A DNA stretch of 64,000 nucleotides from Lunatimonas sp. (GCF_020832325.1 NZ_JAFIEU010000050.1:124001-188000); one strand, 5' to 3'; shown: positions 26,469-35,066, numbered from the stretch's first letter. Notes: a model not told the origin generated them from the sequence alone. Program-made: numbers and translations.

Positions 26469-27821
26469 ATGAAGAAAAGAGCTTTCTTGAAAACCTCCGG
26501 CCTACTGTTGGCCGGAAACAGCTTTCTTCCGATGGTGTCTTGTAGCGGTGGGAAACACCAAGTTTCCAGGGAAAATTGGGCGGGAAACCTCGTTTACTCT
26601 GCCTCTGGGCTGGAAAGACCGGGCGGCGTTTCCGAAGTTCGAAAAGTGCTCAGTAAACAGAACCATCTTCGTGTATTGGGAACTAGGCATTCCTTTAACA
26701 CCATAGCGGACACCCCGCACCGTCAGATTTCTCTGGATGCGATGGATGATCTCATCGAGATTTCAGCGGCTGATAGGACGGTATCTGTAAATGGATCCAC
26801 TCAATATGGGGTGTTGGCCTCTACACTTCATGAGGCGGGTTTTGCACTGCACAATTTGGCATCCCTGCCTCATATTTCTGTGGCGGGTGCTTGTGCAACC
26901 GGAACCCACGGGTCGGGTGATAAAAATGGGAACCTGCCTTCTGTAGTCGTTGGGATGGATCTGATTACCGCCAACGGTGATGTAGTACAGGTTTCCGAAG
27001 AAAGGGATGGTGACCGTTTTCACGGAATGGTTGTGCATCTGGGAGCGCTAGGTGTGGTTCACCGTGTGACATTGAAGATTGAACCGACTTTCGATGTGTG
27101 TCAGTTTGTGTACGAAGATTTACCCTTGCATTCTCTCAGCGACCACTTTGAAGAGATTTTTTCGAGTGGGTATAGTGTGAGTTTATTTACCGATTGGCAA
27201 GGACACCGGATCAATCAACTTTGGTTAAAAATGCGGATTCATGGTATGCAGATCCCACGGGTAGCGGAAGACTTTTATGGTGCAACGCTCGCTCAAAATC
27301 ATCTACACCCTATCCGCGAAATTTCTCCGGTAAACTGCACCGAACAGATGGGACTTCCTGGGCCTTGGCACCTGCGCCTTCCACATTTTAAAATGGAGTT
27401 TACTCCATCAAGCGGTGCGGAGTTGCAGTCCGAGTATTTTGTCCCTAGGGAACGGGCAGTGGAAGCCATTCATGCACTATATGAAATGGGTGCCGAAATA
27501 TATCCGCATCTCCTGATTTCTGAAGTCAGATCCATTGCCGCGGATCAACTCTGGATGAGTCCTTCTTACGGGAGAGACAGCATTGCGTTACATTTTACTT
27601 GGAAGCCGGATTGGGCGAGTGTTCAAAAGCTTTTGCCGAAAATTGAAAGTAGGTTGAAGCCCTTTGGGGTGCGCCCTCATTGGGGGAAGCTCTTTACTCT
27701 CCAGGCATCGGATTTGGAAGCCCAATACGAACGGATAGGTGATTTTCGGGACCTTATACGGGAGTATGATCCAAAGGGTAAGTTCAAAAACGACTTTATA
27801 GCCAACCATTTGTCTATATAG
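26469..27821 (+). CDS. Exported FAD-linked oxidase, alditol/sugar-lactone oxidase-like
   Basis: This 450-aa protein of the VAO/PCMH flavoprotein family resembles alditol oxidase and aldonolactone oxidases. FAD binding is shown by LRVLGTRHSFNTIADTP, where the His is the expected covalent flavin site. ASLPHISVAGACATGTHGSG and the C-terminal domain (RPHWGKLFTL) also fit. The leader KKRAFLKTSGLLLAGNSFLP ends in VSC, a possible lipidation site, so it acts outside the cytoplasm. It would oxidise a polyol or lactol using oxygen or another acceptor. It follows gdhA by 12 nt and ends at a shared terminator. Confidence 0.85.
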   Translation: MKKRAFLKTSGLLLAGNSFLPMVSCSGGKHQVSRENWAGNLVYSASGLERPGGVSEVRKVLSKQNHLRVLGTRHSFNTIADTPHRQISLDAMDDLIEISAADRTVSVNGSTQYGVLASTLHEAGFALHNLASLPHISVAGACATGTHGSGDKNGNLPSVVVGMDLITANGDVVQVSEERDGDRFHGMVVHLGALGVVHRVTLKIEPTFDVCQFVYEDLPLHSLSDHFEEIFSSGYSVSLFTDWQGHRINQLWLKMRIHGMQIPRVAEDFYGATLAQNHLHPIREISPVNCTEQMGLPGPWHLRLPHFKMEFTPSSGAELQSEYFVPRERAVEAIHALYEMGAEIYPHLLISEVRSIAADQLWMSPSYGRDSIALHFTWKPDWASVQKLLPKIESRLKPFGVRPHWGKLFTLQASDLEAQYERIGDFRDLIREYDPKGKFKNDFIANHLSI

Positions 27822-27862
27822 AGAAGCATTGGCAGGATGCTAAGATCGCTTGCTAAAAGAAA

Positions 27863-27893
27863 AAAGGGTTGGTACGTTATGTGCCAACCCTTT
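27863..27893. terminator. Bidirectional terminator between convergent genes
   Basis: A 13-bp stem with one G-U pair (27863-27875 with 27881-27893) lies between the flavoprotein gene and the convergent Gfo/Idh gene, with A and T runs on the two sides. Confidence 0.85.
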
Positions 27894-27916
27894 GGTTTTT
27901 AAACGGGATGCTTCCC

Positions 27917-29290
27917 TCATACCAGATACTTTCGGTAAAGTGCGCCCCAAGGCTCCCTCATCTGCCGATGTAAAAATTGATTGGCGGCAAAATTGTTCGG
28001 AAAGCGCTCCGCCACCGGATCCCAATCCAGGTCTTGGTTCAGCATCATGGCGATATTCCCTAAGTGTGAAATGGTAATGGACCGATGGCCTACCTCACAG
28101 GGTGCTATGGTTTCTTTTCTAGAAATGACACAATCGATAAAGTTTCGATAATGATTTTCGCTTTTGTAAAGATTGATTTCTTCCGGGCCAATGATAGTTT
28201 CGTCGATTTTCTCCGGAGTGACTTTATAATTTCCCCTCGTTACCCAAGCCTTGCCTTCCGAACCGACAAACGTTACCCCTTGTTCGGCTTCATTGGAAAC
28301 AATGAGTTTGACACCGTTTTCATAGAGGCATTCAAAGTAAAACTCCGTCGCCGTATTCCAAACGGGATGATCTGACCATACAGAAGATGGGTTCTGAATC
28401 TTTACAGGCCCGGTATGGTCCATTCCCAGGCCCCACTGGGCAATGTCCGGATGATGACCACCCCAATCAGTCACCATTCCGCCCGAGTAATCAAGTACCC
28501 ATCGGTAGTTGACGTGGGTTCTGGCAGGAGAGTAAGGAGCTTCTGGTGCCGGTCCAAGCCAGGTATCGTAATCAAAGTCTTTGGGAACGGGAACAGTCTC
28601 GGTTAGATGGCCGGTCTTACCAAAGTCGGGAGTACCGCCTGGCAAACCACAGATGACAGTTTGAAGCTTTCCAATGCGGCCATTTCTGACCAGTTCACAT
28701 ACCCGCCGGAATTCCTTGCCGGAGCGTTGCTGACTTCCCGTTTGAAAGATAACACCGTATTTTTTGACCGCATCCGACATCGCTCTGCCTTCTCCTATGG
28801 TAAGTGTCAGAGGTTTTTGGCAGTAGATGTCTTTTTTATTTGCCGCTGCCATCAATACGGGTATGGCATGCCAGTGGTCGGGGGTCACCACTTCTACTGC
28901 ATCGATATTTTTGGCTTCCACAATTTCTCGGAAGTCCAGAAAACCCTTCGCTGATCGGAATTTTTTACCGTGTTTTTCGCTGTAGTAATCATCTACCATT
29001 TTCATGATAAATTCCCTACCCGCTACCCTACCGTTCCAATATCCGGAACTTTCCTTATTGATGTCGCAGATACTGGTAATCTGCACCCGTGGATCGTCCA
29101 AAAAGCCGCGAACATCGTTTCCAGCTTGGTTTCCAGCTCCGATAAAGGCCAGGTTAATCCGGTCAGATGGTGCTACAAATCCATTCTTTCCCAGTGCGGA
29201 ACCGGGAATGATGGTGGGTATTGCCAATGCACTGGCTGTTAGCATTCCCAATTGCTTGACAAAAGTCCTACGAGGGGTGGTTGGGTTCAT
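27917..29290 (-). CDS. Tat-exported Gfo/Idh/MocA family oxidoreductase
   Basis: This 457-aa protein begins MNPTTPRRTFVKQLGMLT, a twin-arginine leader, when started at 29290. An upstream Met at 29377 would bury the signal. NAD(P) binding is seen at RINLAFIGAGNQAGND. The EKP triad is QKP here (DIYCQKPLTLTIGEG), with the Lys retained, and VTPDHWHAIPVLMAA precedes it. It belongs to a different subgroup from the three copies at 10.8-15.9 kb. It is monocistronic and convergent with the alditol oxidase-like gene. Substrate unknown. Confidence 0.9.
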   Translation of the reverse strand: MNPTTPRRTFVKQLGMLTASALAIPTIIPGSALGKNGFVAPSDRINLAFIGAGNQAGNDVRGFLDDPRVQITSICDINKESSGYWNGRVAGREFIMKMVDDYYSEKHGKKFRSAKGFLDFREIVEAKNIDAVEVVTPDHWHAIPVLMAAANKKDIYCQKPLTLTIGEGRAMSDAVKKYGVIFQTGSQQRSGKEFRRVCELVRNGRIGKLQTVICGLPGGTPDFGKTGHLTETVPVPKDFDYDTWLGPAPEAPYSPARTHVNYRWVLDYSGGMVTDWGGHHPDIAQWGLGMDHTGPVKIQNPSSVWSDHPVWNTATEFYFECLYENGVKLIVSNEAEQGVTFVGSEGKAWVTRGNYKVTPEKIDETIIGPEEINLYKSENHYRNFIDCVISRKETIAPCEVGHRSITISHLGNIAMMLNQDLDWDPVAERFPNNFAANQFLHRQMREPWGALYRKYLV

Positions 29291-29492
29291 ATGTGTATGG
29301 AATTGAGTAGTTTTTGAACATCCAATGTACTTATTTTCTCTCAAAAGTAGCCCATGGATGATTCTAAAAAAGCGCATTTCTACCCAATCTGTAGTTGAGA
29401 AGAAGCGAATACGAGGTGTTCAGTACTTGTAGTTTTTCAATCACCCCATTTAGAGTCTGTTCTTCTTGATGCTTTCTAAGCGCTGAAATACA

Positions 29493-29522
29493 AAAAGAGG
29501 TCCCGCTTAGGACCTCTTTTCT
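29493..29522 (-). terminator. Intrinsic terminator of the eda-kdgK operon
   Basis: A stem of about 12 bp (AAAAAGAGGTCC at 29493-29504, GGACCTCTTTT from 29511) with loop CGCTTA lies just past the aldolase stop codon on the minus strand, with a U-tract. Confidence 0.88.
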
Positions 29523-29546
29523 GTATTGACAAACGTCTTGGACAAT

Positions 29547-30209
29547 TTAGCCTTTTATTTCTTTGATGGTTTCAATGGCTTGTTTGGTCATCTCTTGGAT
29601 TTTGGCATAGTTTTTTGCTTCCAAAAGTGGTTTGCTTATCAGCTTACTGCCCATACCTACCGCGCATACGCCAGCTTTAAACCAAGACTCCAGGTTATCT
29701 CTGTCCAAGGATACCCCGCCAGTGGGCATAAATAGCAGGTCAGGGAATAGTGCCTTGATAGATGACAGAAATCCTGGCCCTAAGAGATCTCCAGGAAATA
29801 GCTTGATCAGCTTTGCTCCTAAATTTTCAGCAGCAATGATCTCGGAGGGAGTCATACAGCCAGGAACCCAAAGCATTCCATGGTCATCCACTACCTTCGC
29901 TACTTCCGGTATGGTACCAGGACAGATGATGTAATCTGCTCCAGCCTCGATGTAGGTCTTCGCTTGCTGCGCGTTTTTGATGGTTCCAATACCGAGATAT
30001 AAACCCTTCATTTCCCGATCACGGAGTTCCTTCATTTTCTTAAAATTCTCTAATGCTGCTGGTCCCCGATTGGTGTATTCCACCATACGTATACCGGATG
30101 CGTACAGCGCCTTTAGGACTTCCAGACTCACTTCTGGGTCTTTGTCGAAGTACAGCGGCAGGATGCCTTGCTCAGGCAGCATTTTTAACAGGTCTTCTTT
30201 TAGTGCCAT
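29547..30209 (-). CDS. eda: KDPG / 4-hydroxy-2-oxoglutarate aldolase
   Basis: This 220-aa class I aldolase cleaves KDPG to pyruvate and glyceraldehyde 3-phosphate, the last step of the uronate and Entner-Doudoroff routes. The Schiff-base Lys lies in GAKLIKLFPGDLLGPGF, the active-site Glu in RMVEYTNRGP, and the phosphate site is near LFMPTGGVS. I start at 30209 (MALKEDLLKMLPEQG) because the 9 extra upstream residues fall outside the family. It is the last gene of a kdgK-yhcH-eda set on the minus strand. A second aldolase of the DgoA type is at 57322-57966. Confidence 0.93.
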   Translation of the reverse strand: MALKEDLLKMLPEQGILPLYFDKDPEVSLEVLKALYASGIRMVEYTNRGPAALENFKKMKELRDREMKGLYLGIGTIKNAQQAKTYIEAGADYIICPGTIPEVAKVVDDHGMLWVPGCMTPSEIIAAENLGAKLIKLFPGDLLGPGFLSSIKALFPDLLFMPTGGVSLDRDNLESWFKAGVCAVGMGSKLISKPLLEAKNYAKIQEMTKQAIETIKEIKG

Positions 30210-30284
30210 AATATAAGGTTTTTGCGCCTCCGCCATGAAAGCAGGGCAAATGACGAACCGACTAGGTTTCTATAGCCCTTAAGG

Positions 30285-30740
30285 CTACTGTTTAACTTTA
30301 ATTACCAACTTACTCACCGTACCCTCTCCAATCATCGGGGCATGCACGTCCTCTGGAAAAAGAATAGCAAATTGCCCCTCGCCGAGCTGAAAATACATAT
30401 CAGGCTGGTCGTTGTAATAACTGACATCTTTCTCAGGATTGTACTCGCCTTTCAACGAAACACAGGCCTGCCTTGGCTTCCAGCCAATGGTTTCTGATCC
30501 CATGACACACAGCTGTATATCAATGTTTTTGTCATGGCATTCAAATTTCGCCAAGGATTCCGATTCCGTTTTCAGCGGAGCATCCACGAATGTGATAGCT
30601 TTTAAGCTGTCCCCAGAGATGTCCGATTTGCCCGGAGTCAGGTTGTTCAGGTCTTGGGAAAAGATGTATTCAAACGCCTGTTTGAATAGAGGATGCACCG
30701 CGTAGTAGCGGGAAGCATTGGACAATGAATCAATGATCAT
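30285..30740 (-). CDS. YhcH/YjgK/YiaL family protein
   Basis: This 151-aa beta-sandwich protein belongs to a family often found in sugar-acid and sialic-acid operons. Visible segments are FECHDKNIDIQLCVMGSETIGW, with the His and Asp of the metal site, and the C-terminal FAILFPEDVHAPMIGEG with a second His. A role in converting sugar anomers or small sugar phosphates has been proposed for relatives such as NanQ. It lies between eda and a KDG kinase and is probably co-transcribed with both. Confidence 0.88.
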   Translation of the reverse strand: MIIDSLSNASRYYAVHPLFKQAFEYIFSQDLNNLTPGKSDISGDSLKAITFVDAPLKTESESLAKFECHDKNIDIQLCVMGSETIGWKPRQACVSLKGEYNPEKDVSYYNDQPDMYFQLGEGQFAILFPEDVHAPMIGEGTVSKLVIKVKQ

Positions 30741-30787
30741 AGGAGAAAGGCGATTGCAGTGAATAAATGGTTGATTGCTGAAAGCAC

Positions 30788-31813
30788 TTATCGCTGTACC
30801 CGTCCGCTGGCATCCCCTTCCATGAGTACTTTTACTTCGCTCAGGGTAGCGTGGTTCATGTCGCCTGGGAAGGTGTGTTTCAAAGCAGAAGCCGCCACGG
30901 CAAATTCCGTCGCATCGCTCATCTTCATACCGGAAACCAATCCATAAATCAAACCGCTAGCAAAGGAATCTCCGCCACCTACTCGGTCCACGATTCGGAT
31001 ATCGTATTTTTTGGAATGGTAAAATTCTGATCCATCGTATACAAGAGCGCTCCATCCGTTATCCGATGCACTGTAGCTTTCGCGAAGGGTAGACGCAATG
31101 TATTTGAAGTTAAACTTCTCTTTCATCTGTTTGAATACATCTTTGTAGCCATCCAGGTTCAGTTCTCCTTTTGTGACGTCGGTTTCATTGCTGTGAAACC
31201 CAAGGGTCGTTTCAGCGTCTTCTTCGTTACCGATACACACGTCCACGTACTGGCAAAGCTTGGTCATAACTTCGCGGGCTTTTTCTTTGCTCCACAGCTT
31301 TTTTCGATAATTCAGATCTATGGAAGTCGTTACGCCTTTTGCTTTTGCGGCCTTCAGTGCTGCTTCGGTAATTGCTGCTGCTTTATCACTCAATGCAGGG
31401 GTAATTCCGGTTGTGTGAAACCAAACCGCTCCTTCAAATATCTTGTCAAAGTCAAATTCACTGATATCCATGTCAGCAATGGAGGCATCAGCACGATCAT
31501 AGACAACCTGTGAGGCCCTCATAGAAGCGCCGGTTTCCAAAAAGTATATACCAAGCCTTTTTCCTCCCCTTGCCACAAACTGGGTGTCCACACCAAACCT
31601 TCTAAGGTGATTGATCGCTGACTGTCCAATTGGATTATCCGGAACCTTGGACACGAACGTGCCTTGCAGGCCATAATTACAAAGAGCAGCGGCTACATTA
31701 GCCTCTCCACCACCGTAAGTTACATCAAACGTATCTGCTTGTACAAATCTTTTGAAGTCAGGGGTTGATAGACGGAGCATGATTTCACCAAGCGTTACGA
31801 CTTTCTTTGACAT
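30788..31813 (-). CDS. kdgK: 2-keto-3-deoxygluconate kinase (PfkB family), second copy
   Basis: This 341-aa sugar kinase begins VVTLGEIMLRLSTPDFKRF and continues with YGGGEANVAAALCNYG. The C-terminal catalytic loop is DRVGGGDSFASGLIYGL. It is similar along its length to the kinase at 19744-20739, with a short insertion near residues 215-225. Next to eda it completes the path from KDG through KDPG to pyruvate. A 23-bp inverted repeat sits 83 nt upstream of the start codon. Confidence 0.92.
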   Translation of the reverse strand: MSKKVVTLGEIMLRLSTPDFKRFVQADTFDVTYGGGEANVAAALCNYGLQGTFVSKVPDNPIGQSAINHLRRFGVDTQFVARGGKRLGIYFLETGASMRASQVVYDRADASIADMDISEFDFDKIFEGAVWFHTTGITPALSDKAAAITEAALKAAKAKGVTTSIDLNYRKKLWSKEKAREVMTKLCQYVDVCIGNEEDAETTLGFHSNETDVTKGELNLDGYKDVFKQMKEKFNFKYIASTLRESYSASDNGWSALVYDGSEFYHSKKYDIRIVDRVGGGDSFASGLIYGLVSGMKMSDATEFAVAASALKHTFPGDMNHATLSEVKVLMEGDASGRVQR

Positions 31814-31895
31814 GATTGTTTAGTTAGTTTAATTGAAAATAGTTTTAGCGTTAGATATGTCGACTACCCACACTATCTCAAGAAGATTTGTTGGT

Positions 31896-31918
31896 AAAAG
31901 ACAAGAGTCTTATCTTTT
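31896..31918. promoter_or_regulatory. 23-bp imperfect inverted repeat upstream of kdgK
   Basis: The arms AAAAGACAAGA and TCTTATCTTTT pair at 10 of 11 positions around a single G. The site lies 83 nt upstream of the kdgK start at 31813. It is a candidate operator; no matching copy was seen elsewhere in the window. Confidence 0.35.
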
Positions 31919-32220
31919 GAGAGTGCATGGGCTTAGGTATTGTTAGTGGCCTAGGGCAGGGATTTTTAAAAATATATACCTCCAAAACCCCAGTTTTTTA
32001 AGACAAGACTACGGTTTTATTTCCAAAAAACCAAATATCCCTAAGCTCCCTAGTGTATGTGTTTTAGAATCAGATTTTTAGAGACAACTCATTTTGATTC
32101 GAGGCAGGTACATGCACTTTCTTACCTCAAGAGAAAGAAATTTATCCCTTGGACCAGAGAGAGTACTCTCCACTTATGCGCAAATTTTTGTACATTCAGC
32201 CATAAAATATATTCTTGCTG

Positions 32221-32344
32221 ATGAAATCGAGCACGACGCTGCGACACACAGAGGGATGCCCCGATCGCTATCGAGGAAACCGTGCGAGATTCCATCCCGA
32301 TAAACCGGGACAAGTTATGACCTTTGAAAAACAATTATAGACAT
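32221..32344 (+). repeat. Leader repeat, unit 3 (immediately upstream of the GH18 gene)
   Basis: This 124-nt unit has arms ATGAAATCGAGCACG (32221-32235) and CGTGCGAGATTCCAT (32281-32295), the same as unit 1 at 2.8 kb. Relative to unit 1 it carries two small hairpin insertions, CCCCGATCGCTATCGAGG (32259-32276) and TCCCGATAAACCGGGA (32295-32310). The A-rich tail ends at the GH18 start codon. A 39-codon ORF (32221-32340) begins MKSSTT, contains RARFH and ends TFEKQL; its TAG stop lies 4 nt before the GH18 ATG. The insertions keep this reading frame open. Confidence 0.75.
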
Positions 32345-33535
32345 ATGAATACAGGTGCTCAGTTTTTAGTGTTCGTCTTCGTGATTCTACTCGCTGCATC
32401 CTGCGGAACGAAGGATGGAGTGGTGGAGAGACCTACCGATTCCGGGATAATGGTGATGGCCTATTATTACGCCAGTTGGCGAAATGCGGAGGTGGATGAA
32501 CTGCCGTATGATAAGTTGACGCATATCATCTACTCCTTTACCGAAGTGATCGATGATGAAATGAAGTTTAAAAACGACTCCTCGGCCTTGGTTCTTAAAA
32601 AGCTGGTCGAAAAGAAGTCTGTTTATCCAAATTTACGCGTGATGATAGCCTGTGGGGGATGGGGTGGTTCTGGAGGCTTTTCCGATATGGCTAGAGATCC
32701 TGAGAAGCGAAAGCGTTTTGTATCATCGGTAGTGGATTTCCAGCGGGAGTATAAGCTGGATGGCTTGGATATCGATTGGGAATATCCTGGACTACCCGGG
32801 ATAGGAAACCCCTTTATTCCAGAGGATAAAGAGAATTTTACGTTATTGATGGCTGAGCTTCGGGAGGCTTTAAAAGGGCTAGAGCAACCCCAATTATTGA
32901 CATTTGCTGCGGCTGGATGGGAGCGTTTCTTTGATCACATCGAATTGGAAGAGGTAATGCGCCATGTGGATTATATGAATCTAATGACCTACGACCTCGC
33001 TGGAGGGGGGGACAGGTACACAATGCACCATACAAACTTGGGAAACTTAACCATGGAGGATCTGGAGGGAACTCCTGCTGGAGAGTATCTGAAAGAAAGG
33101 GGAGATCCAAGCAGACCCTATTCGGCTCAGAAAATCATTCAGTACTGTACCGACAAAGGAATTGACCCTGGCCAATTGGTAATTGGAGCGGCATTCTATG
33201 GCAAGGGCTGGATAGGGGTGCCGCCCATCAACAACGGGCTCTTTCAAGGAAACCGTGGGCCATGGGCAGGGAGGGGTAGTTATGAGGCCATTCGAGAAAC
33301 GATGGAAGGTAAGGGTGGTTTTGACCGGTATTGGGATGAAAAAGCGCTGGCGCCCTACCTGTATCATCCGATAGACAGTGTATTTATTACCTACGAGGAC
33401 ACCGTTTCCATCCGTCTAAAAACCCGCTTTGCGATGGATGAGGGCTTAGGTGGAATTATGTTCTGGCAATTGGGTAGCGATGCAAAGGAGGATGGATTGG
33501 TAGACGCGATCTATCGGGAAAAATCTAAAAAGTGA
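32345..33535 (+). CDS. GH18 chitinase-like lipoprotein
   Basis: This 396-aa protein has a lipoprotein leader ending ILLAASCGTK. The GH18 barrel follows: MVMAYYYASWRN at the first strand, the chitin-family SxGG-like CGGWGGSGGF, and the catalytic DxxDxDxE as DGLDIDWEYP near residue 143. VDYMNLMTYDLAG and the final GGIMFWQLGSD strand complete the fold. All acidic catalytic residues are present, so it should hydrolyse chitin or a related beta-1,4-linked amino sugar polymer at the cell surface. The start at 32345 follows the leader repeat directly; an in-frame ATG at 32324 lies inside that repeat. Confidence 0.92.
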   Translation: MNTGAQFLVFVFVILLAASCGTKDGVVERPTDSGIMVMAYYYASWRNAEVDELPYDKLTHIIYSFTEVIDDEMKFKNDSSALVLKKLVEKKSVYPNLRVMIACGGWGGSGGFSDMARDPEKRKRFVSSVVDFQREYKLDGLDIDWEYPGLPGIGNPFIPEDKENFTLLMAELREALKGLEQPQLLTFAAAGWERFFDHIELEEVMRHVDYMNLMTYDLAGGGDRYTMHHTNLGNLTMEDLEGTPAGEYLKERGDPSRPYSAQKIIQYCTDKGIDPGQLVIGAAFYGKGWIGVPPINNGLFQGNRGPWAGRGSYEAIRETMEGKGGFDRYWDEKALAPYLYHPIDSVFITYEDTVSIRLKTRFAMDEGLGGIMFWQLGSDAKEDGLVDAIYREKSKK

Positions 33536-33543
33536 GTAAAAAT

Positions 33544-33573
33544 AAAAAAAGCGGCTTTTGAGCCGCTTTTTTT
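33544..33573. terminator. Bidirectional terminator between the GH18 and cold-shock genes
   Basis: A 13-bp stem (AAAAAAAGCGGCT, loop TTTG, AGCCGCTTTTTTT) lies 8 nt past the GH18 stop and just past the convergent cold-shock gene. Confidence 0.92.
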
Positions 33574-33595
33574 AAACTGATTGTCAATGATATGA

Positions 33596-33790
33596 TTAGC
33601 TAACCACTTTCACATTCACAGCATTCAGACCTTTTCTTCCTTCTTTGAGGTCGAAAGTAACATCGTCGTCTTCTCTGATTTCATCGATCAAACCGGAGAC
33701 ATGCACAAAGTACTCTTTTGATGACTCGTCATCAATAATAAAACCGAATCCTTTAGACTCATTAAAAAATTTAACTTTTCCTGTGTTCAT
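33596..33790 (-). CDS. Cold-shock protein (CspA family)
   Basis: This 64-aa single-stranded nucleic-acid binding protein has the cold-shock fold. RNP1 is visible as KGFGFI (residues 13-18) and RNP2 as YFVHVSGL (27-34). VKFFNESKGFGFI at the N-terminus is typical. It acts as an RNA chaperone. The 140-nt AT-rich upstream region is long enough to be a structured 5' leader, as many csp mRNAs have. It shares a terminator with the GH18 gene. Confidence 0.95.
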   Translation of the reverse strand: MNTGKVKFFNESKGFGFIIDDESSKEYFVHVSGLIDEIREDDDVTFDLKEGRKGLNAVNVKVVS

Positions 33791-33929
33791 AATAGTAATA
33801 TAAATTGATTGTATTAATTGTGATAAAGGTAAGGATTCTTTTTATAAATGAAATACATTATGAGATTAATTTTTCAAAAAAAACCAAATCTCCCAAATAT
33901 TGCTAGGATATGGCTTTCAAAGGATTCAA

Positions 33930-34964
33930 TTACATGAGAGATATTCCGGCCTCTTTGCACTTCTTTTGTTCCTCTACCGGCCAAATGCCGGATTGAACCT
34001 CGCCAATATGCCGTTTTCTCAGTAGAAACATACAAGTTCGTGATTGGCCAATGCCGCCACCAATGCTTTGGGGAAGCTCTCTGTTCAGTAGTTTTTGATG
34101 AAAAAACAGACGGGTCCTGTCCAAGGCTCCTACCATACCTAGTTGGCGGGTAAGTGCATCAGCATCCACGCGGATACCCATGGACGAAAGTTCGAAGGAT
34201 TTTTCCAGTACGGGGTTCCATACGAGAAGGTCTCCGTTAAGTCCTTGGTAACCCTCTTCGTTTTCGCTGCTCCAGTCATCGTAGTCTGGTGCACGCCCAT
34301 CATGGGGTTCACCGTTACTAAGCTTTCCTCCAATACCAAGTATGAAAACAGCGCCAAGCTCCCGTGCAATCTGATCTTCCCGTTCTTTTGGGGTGAGAGA
34401 GGGGTACTTCTGAAGGAGCGTTTCCGCTTCAATAAAGGCAATTTCTTTGGGTAAGCAAGGGGTTAAATCTGCGAATTCCCCAAATAGGATCGACTCCATA
34501 TCCAAAAATGACTGGTATATGGTCTTTACAGTTGCTTTTAGGTAATCCAGTTTGCGCATAGATGGATCGATGCGCTTTTCCCAATCCCACTGATCTACAT
34601 ACAAGGAATGGATGGGGGAATAGTCCTCATCCGGCCTAAGAGCACGCATATCGGTAATTATTCCCTCTTCGTTTTCAACTTCAAGCTCGGCTAACTGCCA
34701 CCTTTTCCATTTGGCCAGGGACTGAACCACCACGCCGGATGCATCTTGCTGATTTTTTATGGGGAATCGCACCGGGCGCTCTGTTCCGTTCAGGTCATCG
34801 TTAATTCCAGTCCCGTCCATGATGACGAGTGGACAGGAAATCTTAAACAAGTTCAGTTTTTCAGCTAAAATAACCGGAAACTTGGTCTTTATCAGATCGA
34901 TGGCTTTTTCTGTTTCCCTTCTGTTAAGGATGCTTTTGTAGGTTAACTCGCTCAATGAAGTCAT
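33930..34964 (-). CDS. asnA: Aspartate-ammonia ligase (asparagine synthetase A)
   Basis: This 344-aa enzyme makes asparagine from aspartate and ammonia using ATP. The fold is related to class II aminoacyl-tRNA synthetases. Signature regions are LVIMDGTGINDDLNGTERPV, VVVQSLAKWKRWQL, HSLYVDQWDWEK and the C-terminal GGGIGQSRTCMFLLRKRHIG. Length matches AsnA (about 330-345 aa). The gene is monocistronic on the minus strand, separated from the lactonase gene by a terminator. Confidence 0.96.
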   Translation of the reverse strand: MTSLSELTYKSILNRRETEKAIDLIKTKFPVILAEKLNLFKISCPLVIMDGTGINDDLNGTERPVRFPIKNQQDASGVVVQSLAKWKRWQLAELEVENEEGIITDMRALRPDEDYSPIHSLYVDQWDWEKRIDPSMRKLDYLKATVKTIYQSFLDMESILFGEFADLTPCLPKEIAFIEAETLLQKYPSLTPKEREDQIARELGAVFILGIGGKLSNGEPHDGRAPDYDDWSSENEEGYQGLNGDLLVWNPVLEKSFELSSMGIRVDADALTRQLGMVGALDRTRLFFHQKLLNRELPQSIGGGIGQSRTCMFLLRKRHIGEVQSGIWPVEEQKKCKEAGISLM

Positions 34965-34991
34965 GAATGTTAGAATTGGTATCTAAATGGA

Positions 34992-35009
34992 AAAGCCCCT
35001 TAGGGCTTT
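34992..35009 (-). terminator. Terminator of the Mrp-lactonase operon
   Basis: AAAGCCC (34992-34998) and GGGCTTT (35003-35009) form a perfect 7-bp stem with a 4-nt loop. It lies 58 nt past the lactonase stop on the minus strand and is followed by a short U-run. Confidence 0.65.
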
Positions 35010-35066
35010 CAGATCCCAATAATAAGTAAAAGATAGTTGATTACCAATACGGATTATTCCGATGGT

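Larger units (their letters stand above)
31814..32344. other. Divergent intergenic region between kdgK and the GH18 gene
   Basis: This 531-nt gap has no gene of normal length. It holds a 23-bp inverted repeat (31896-31918), a 12-bp palindrome GAGAGTACTCTC (32159-32170) and leader repeat unit 3 (32221-32344). The central part, about 31940-32150, is AT-rich and shows nothing I can interpret. Confidence 0.55.

Noticed and set aside
32159..32170. 12-bp palindrome GAGAGTACTCTC as an operator
   Set aside because: It is perfect but isolated in a repeat-bearing gap, has no second copy and no clear position relative to a promoter.
32094..32303. 69-codon plus-strand frame across the leader repeat
   Set aside because: It runs through the repeat arms in a different frame from the shared short ORFs and shows no protein-like pattern.
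32324..32344. N-terminal extension of the GH18 protein (and similar ones before the 12121 oxidoreductase and araB)
   Set aside because: The extra LKNNYRH-like residues come from the repeat tail and would push the lipoprotein or Tat signal away from the N-terminus.
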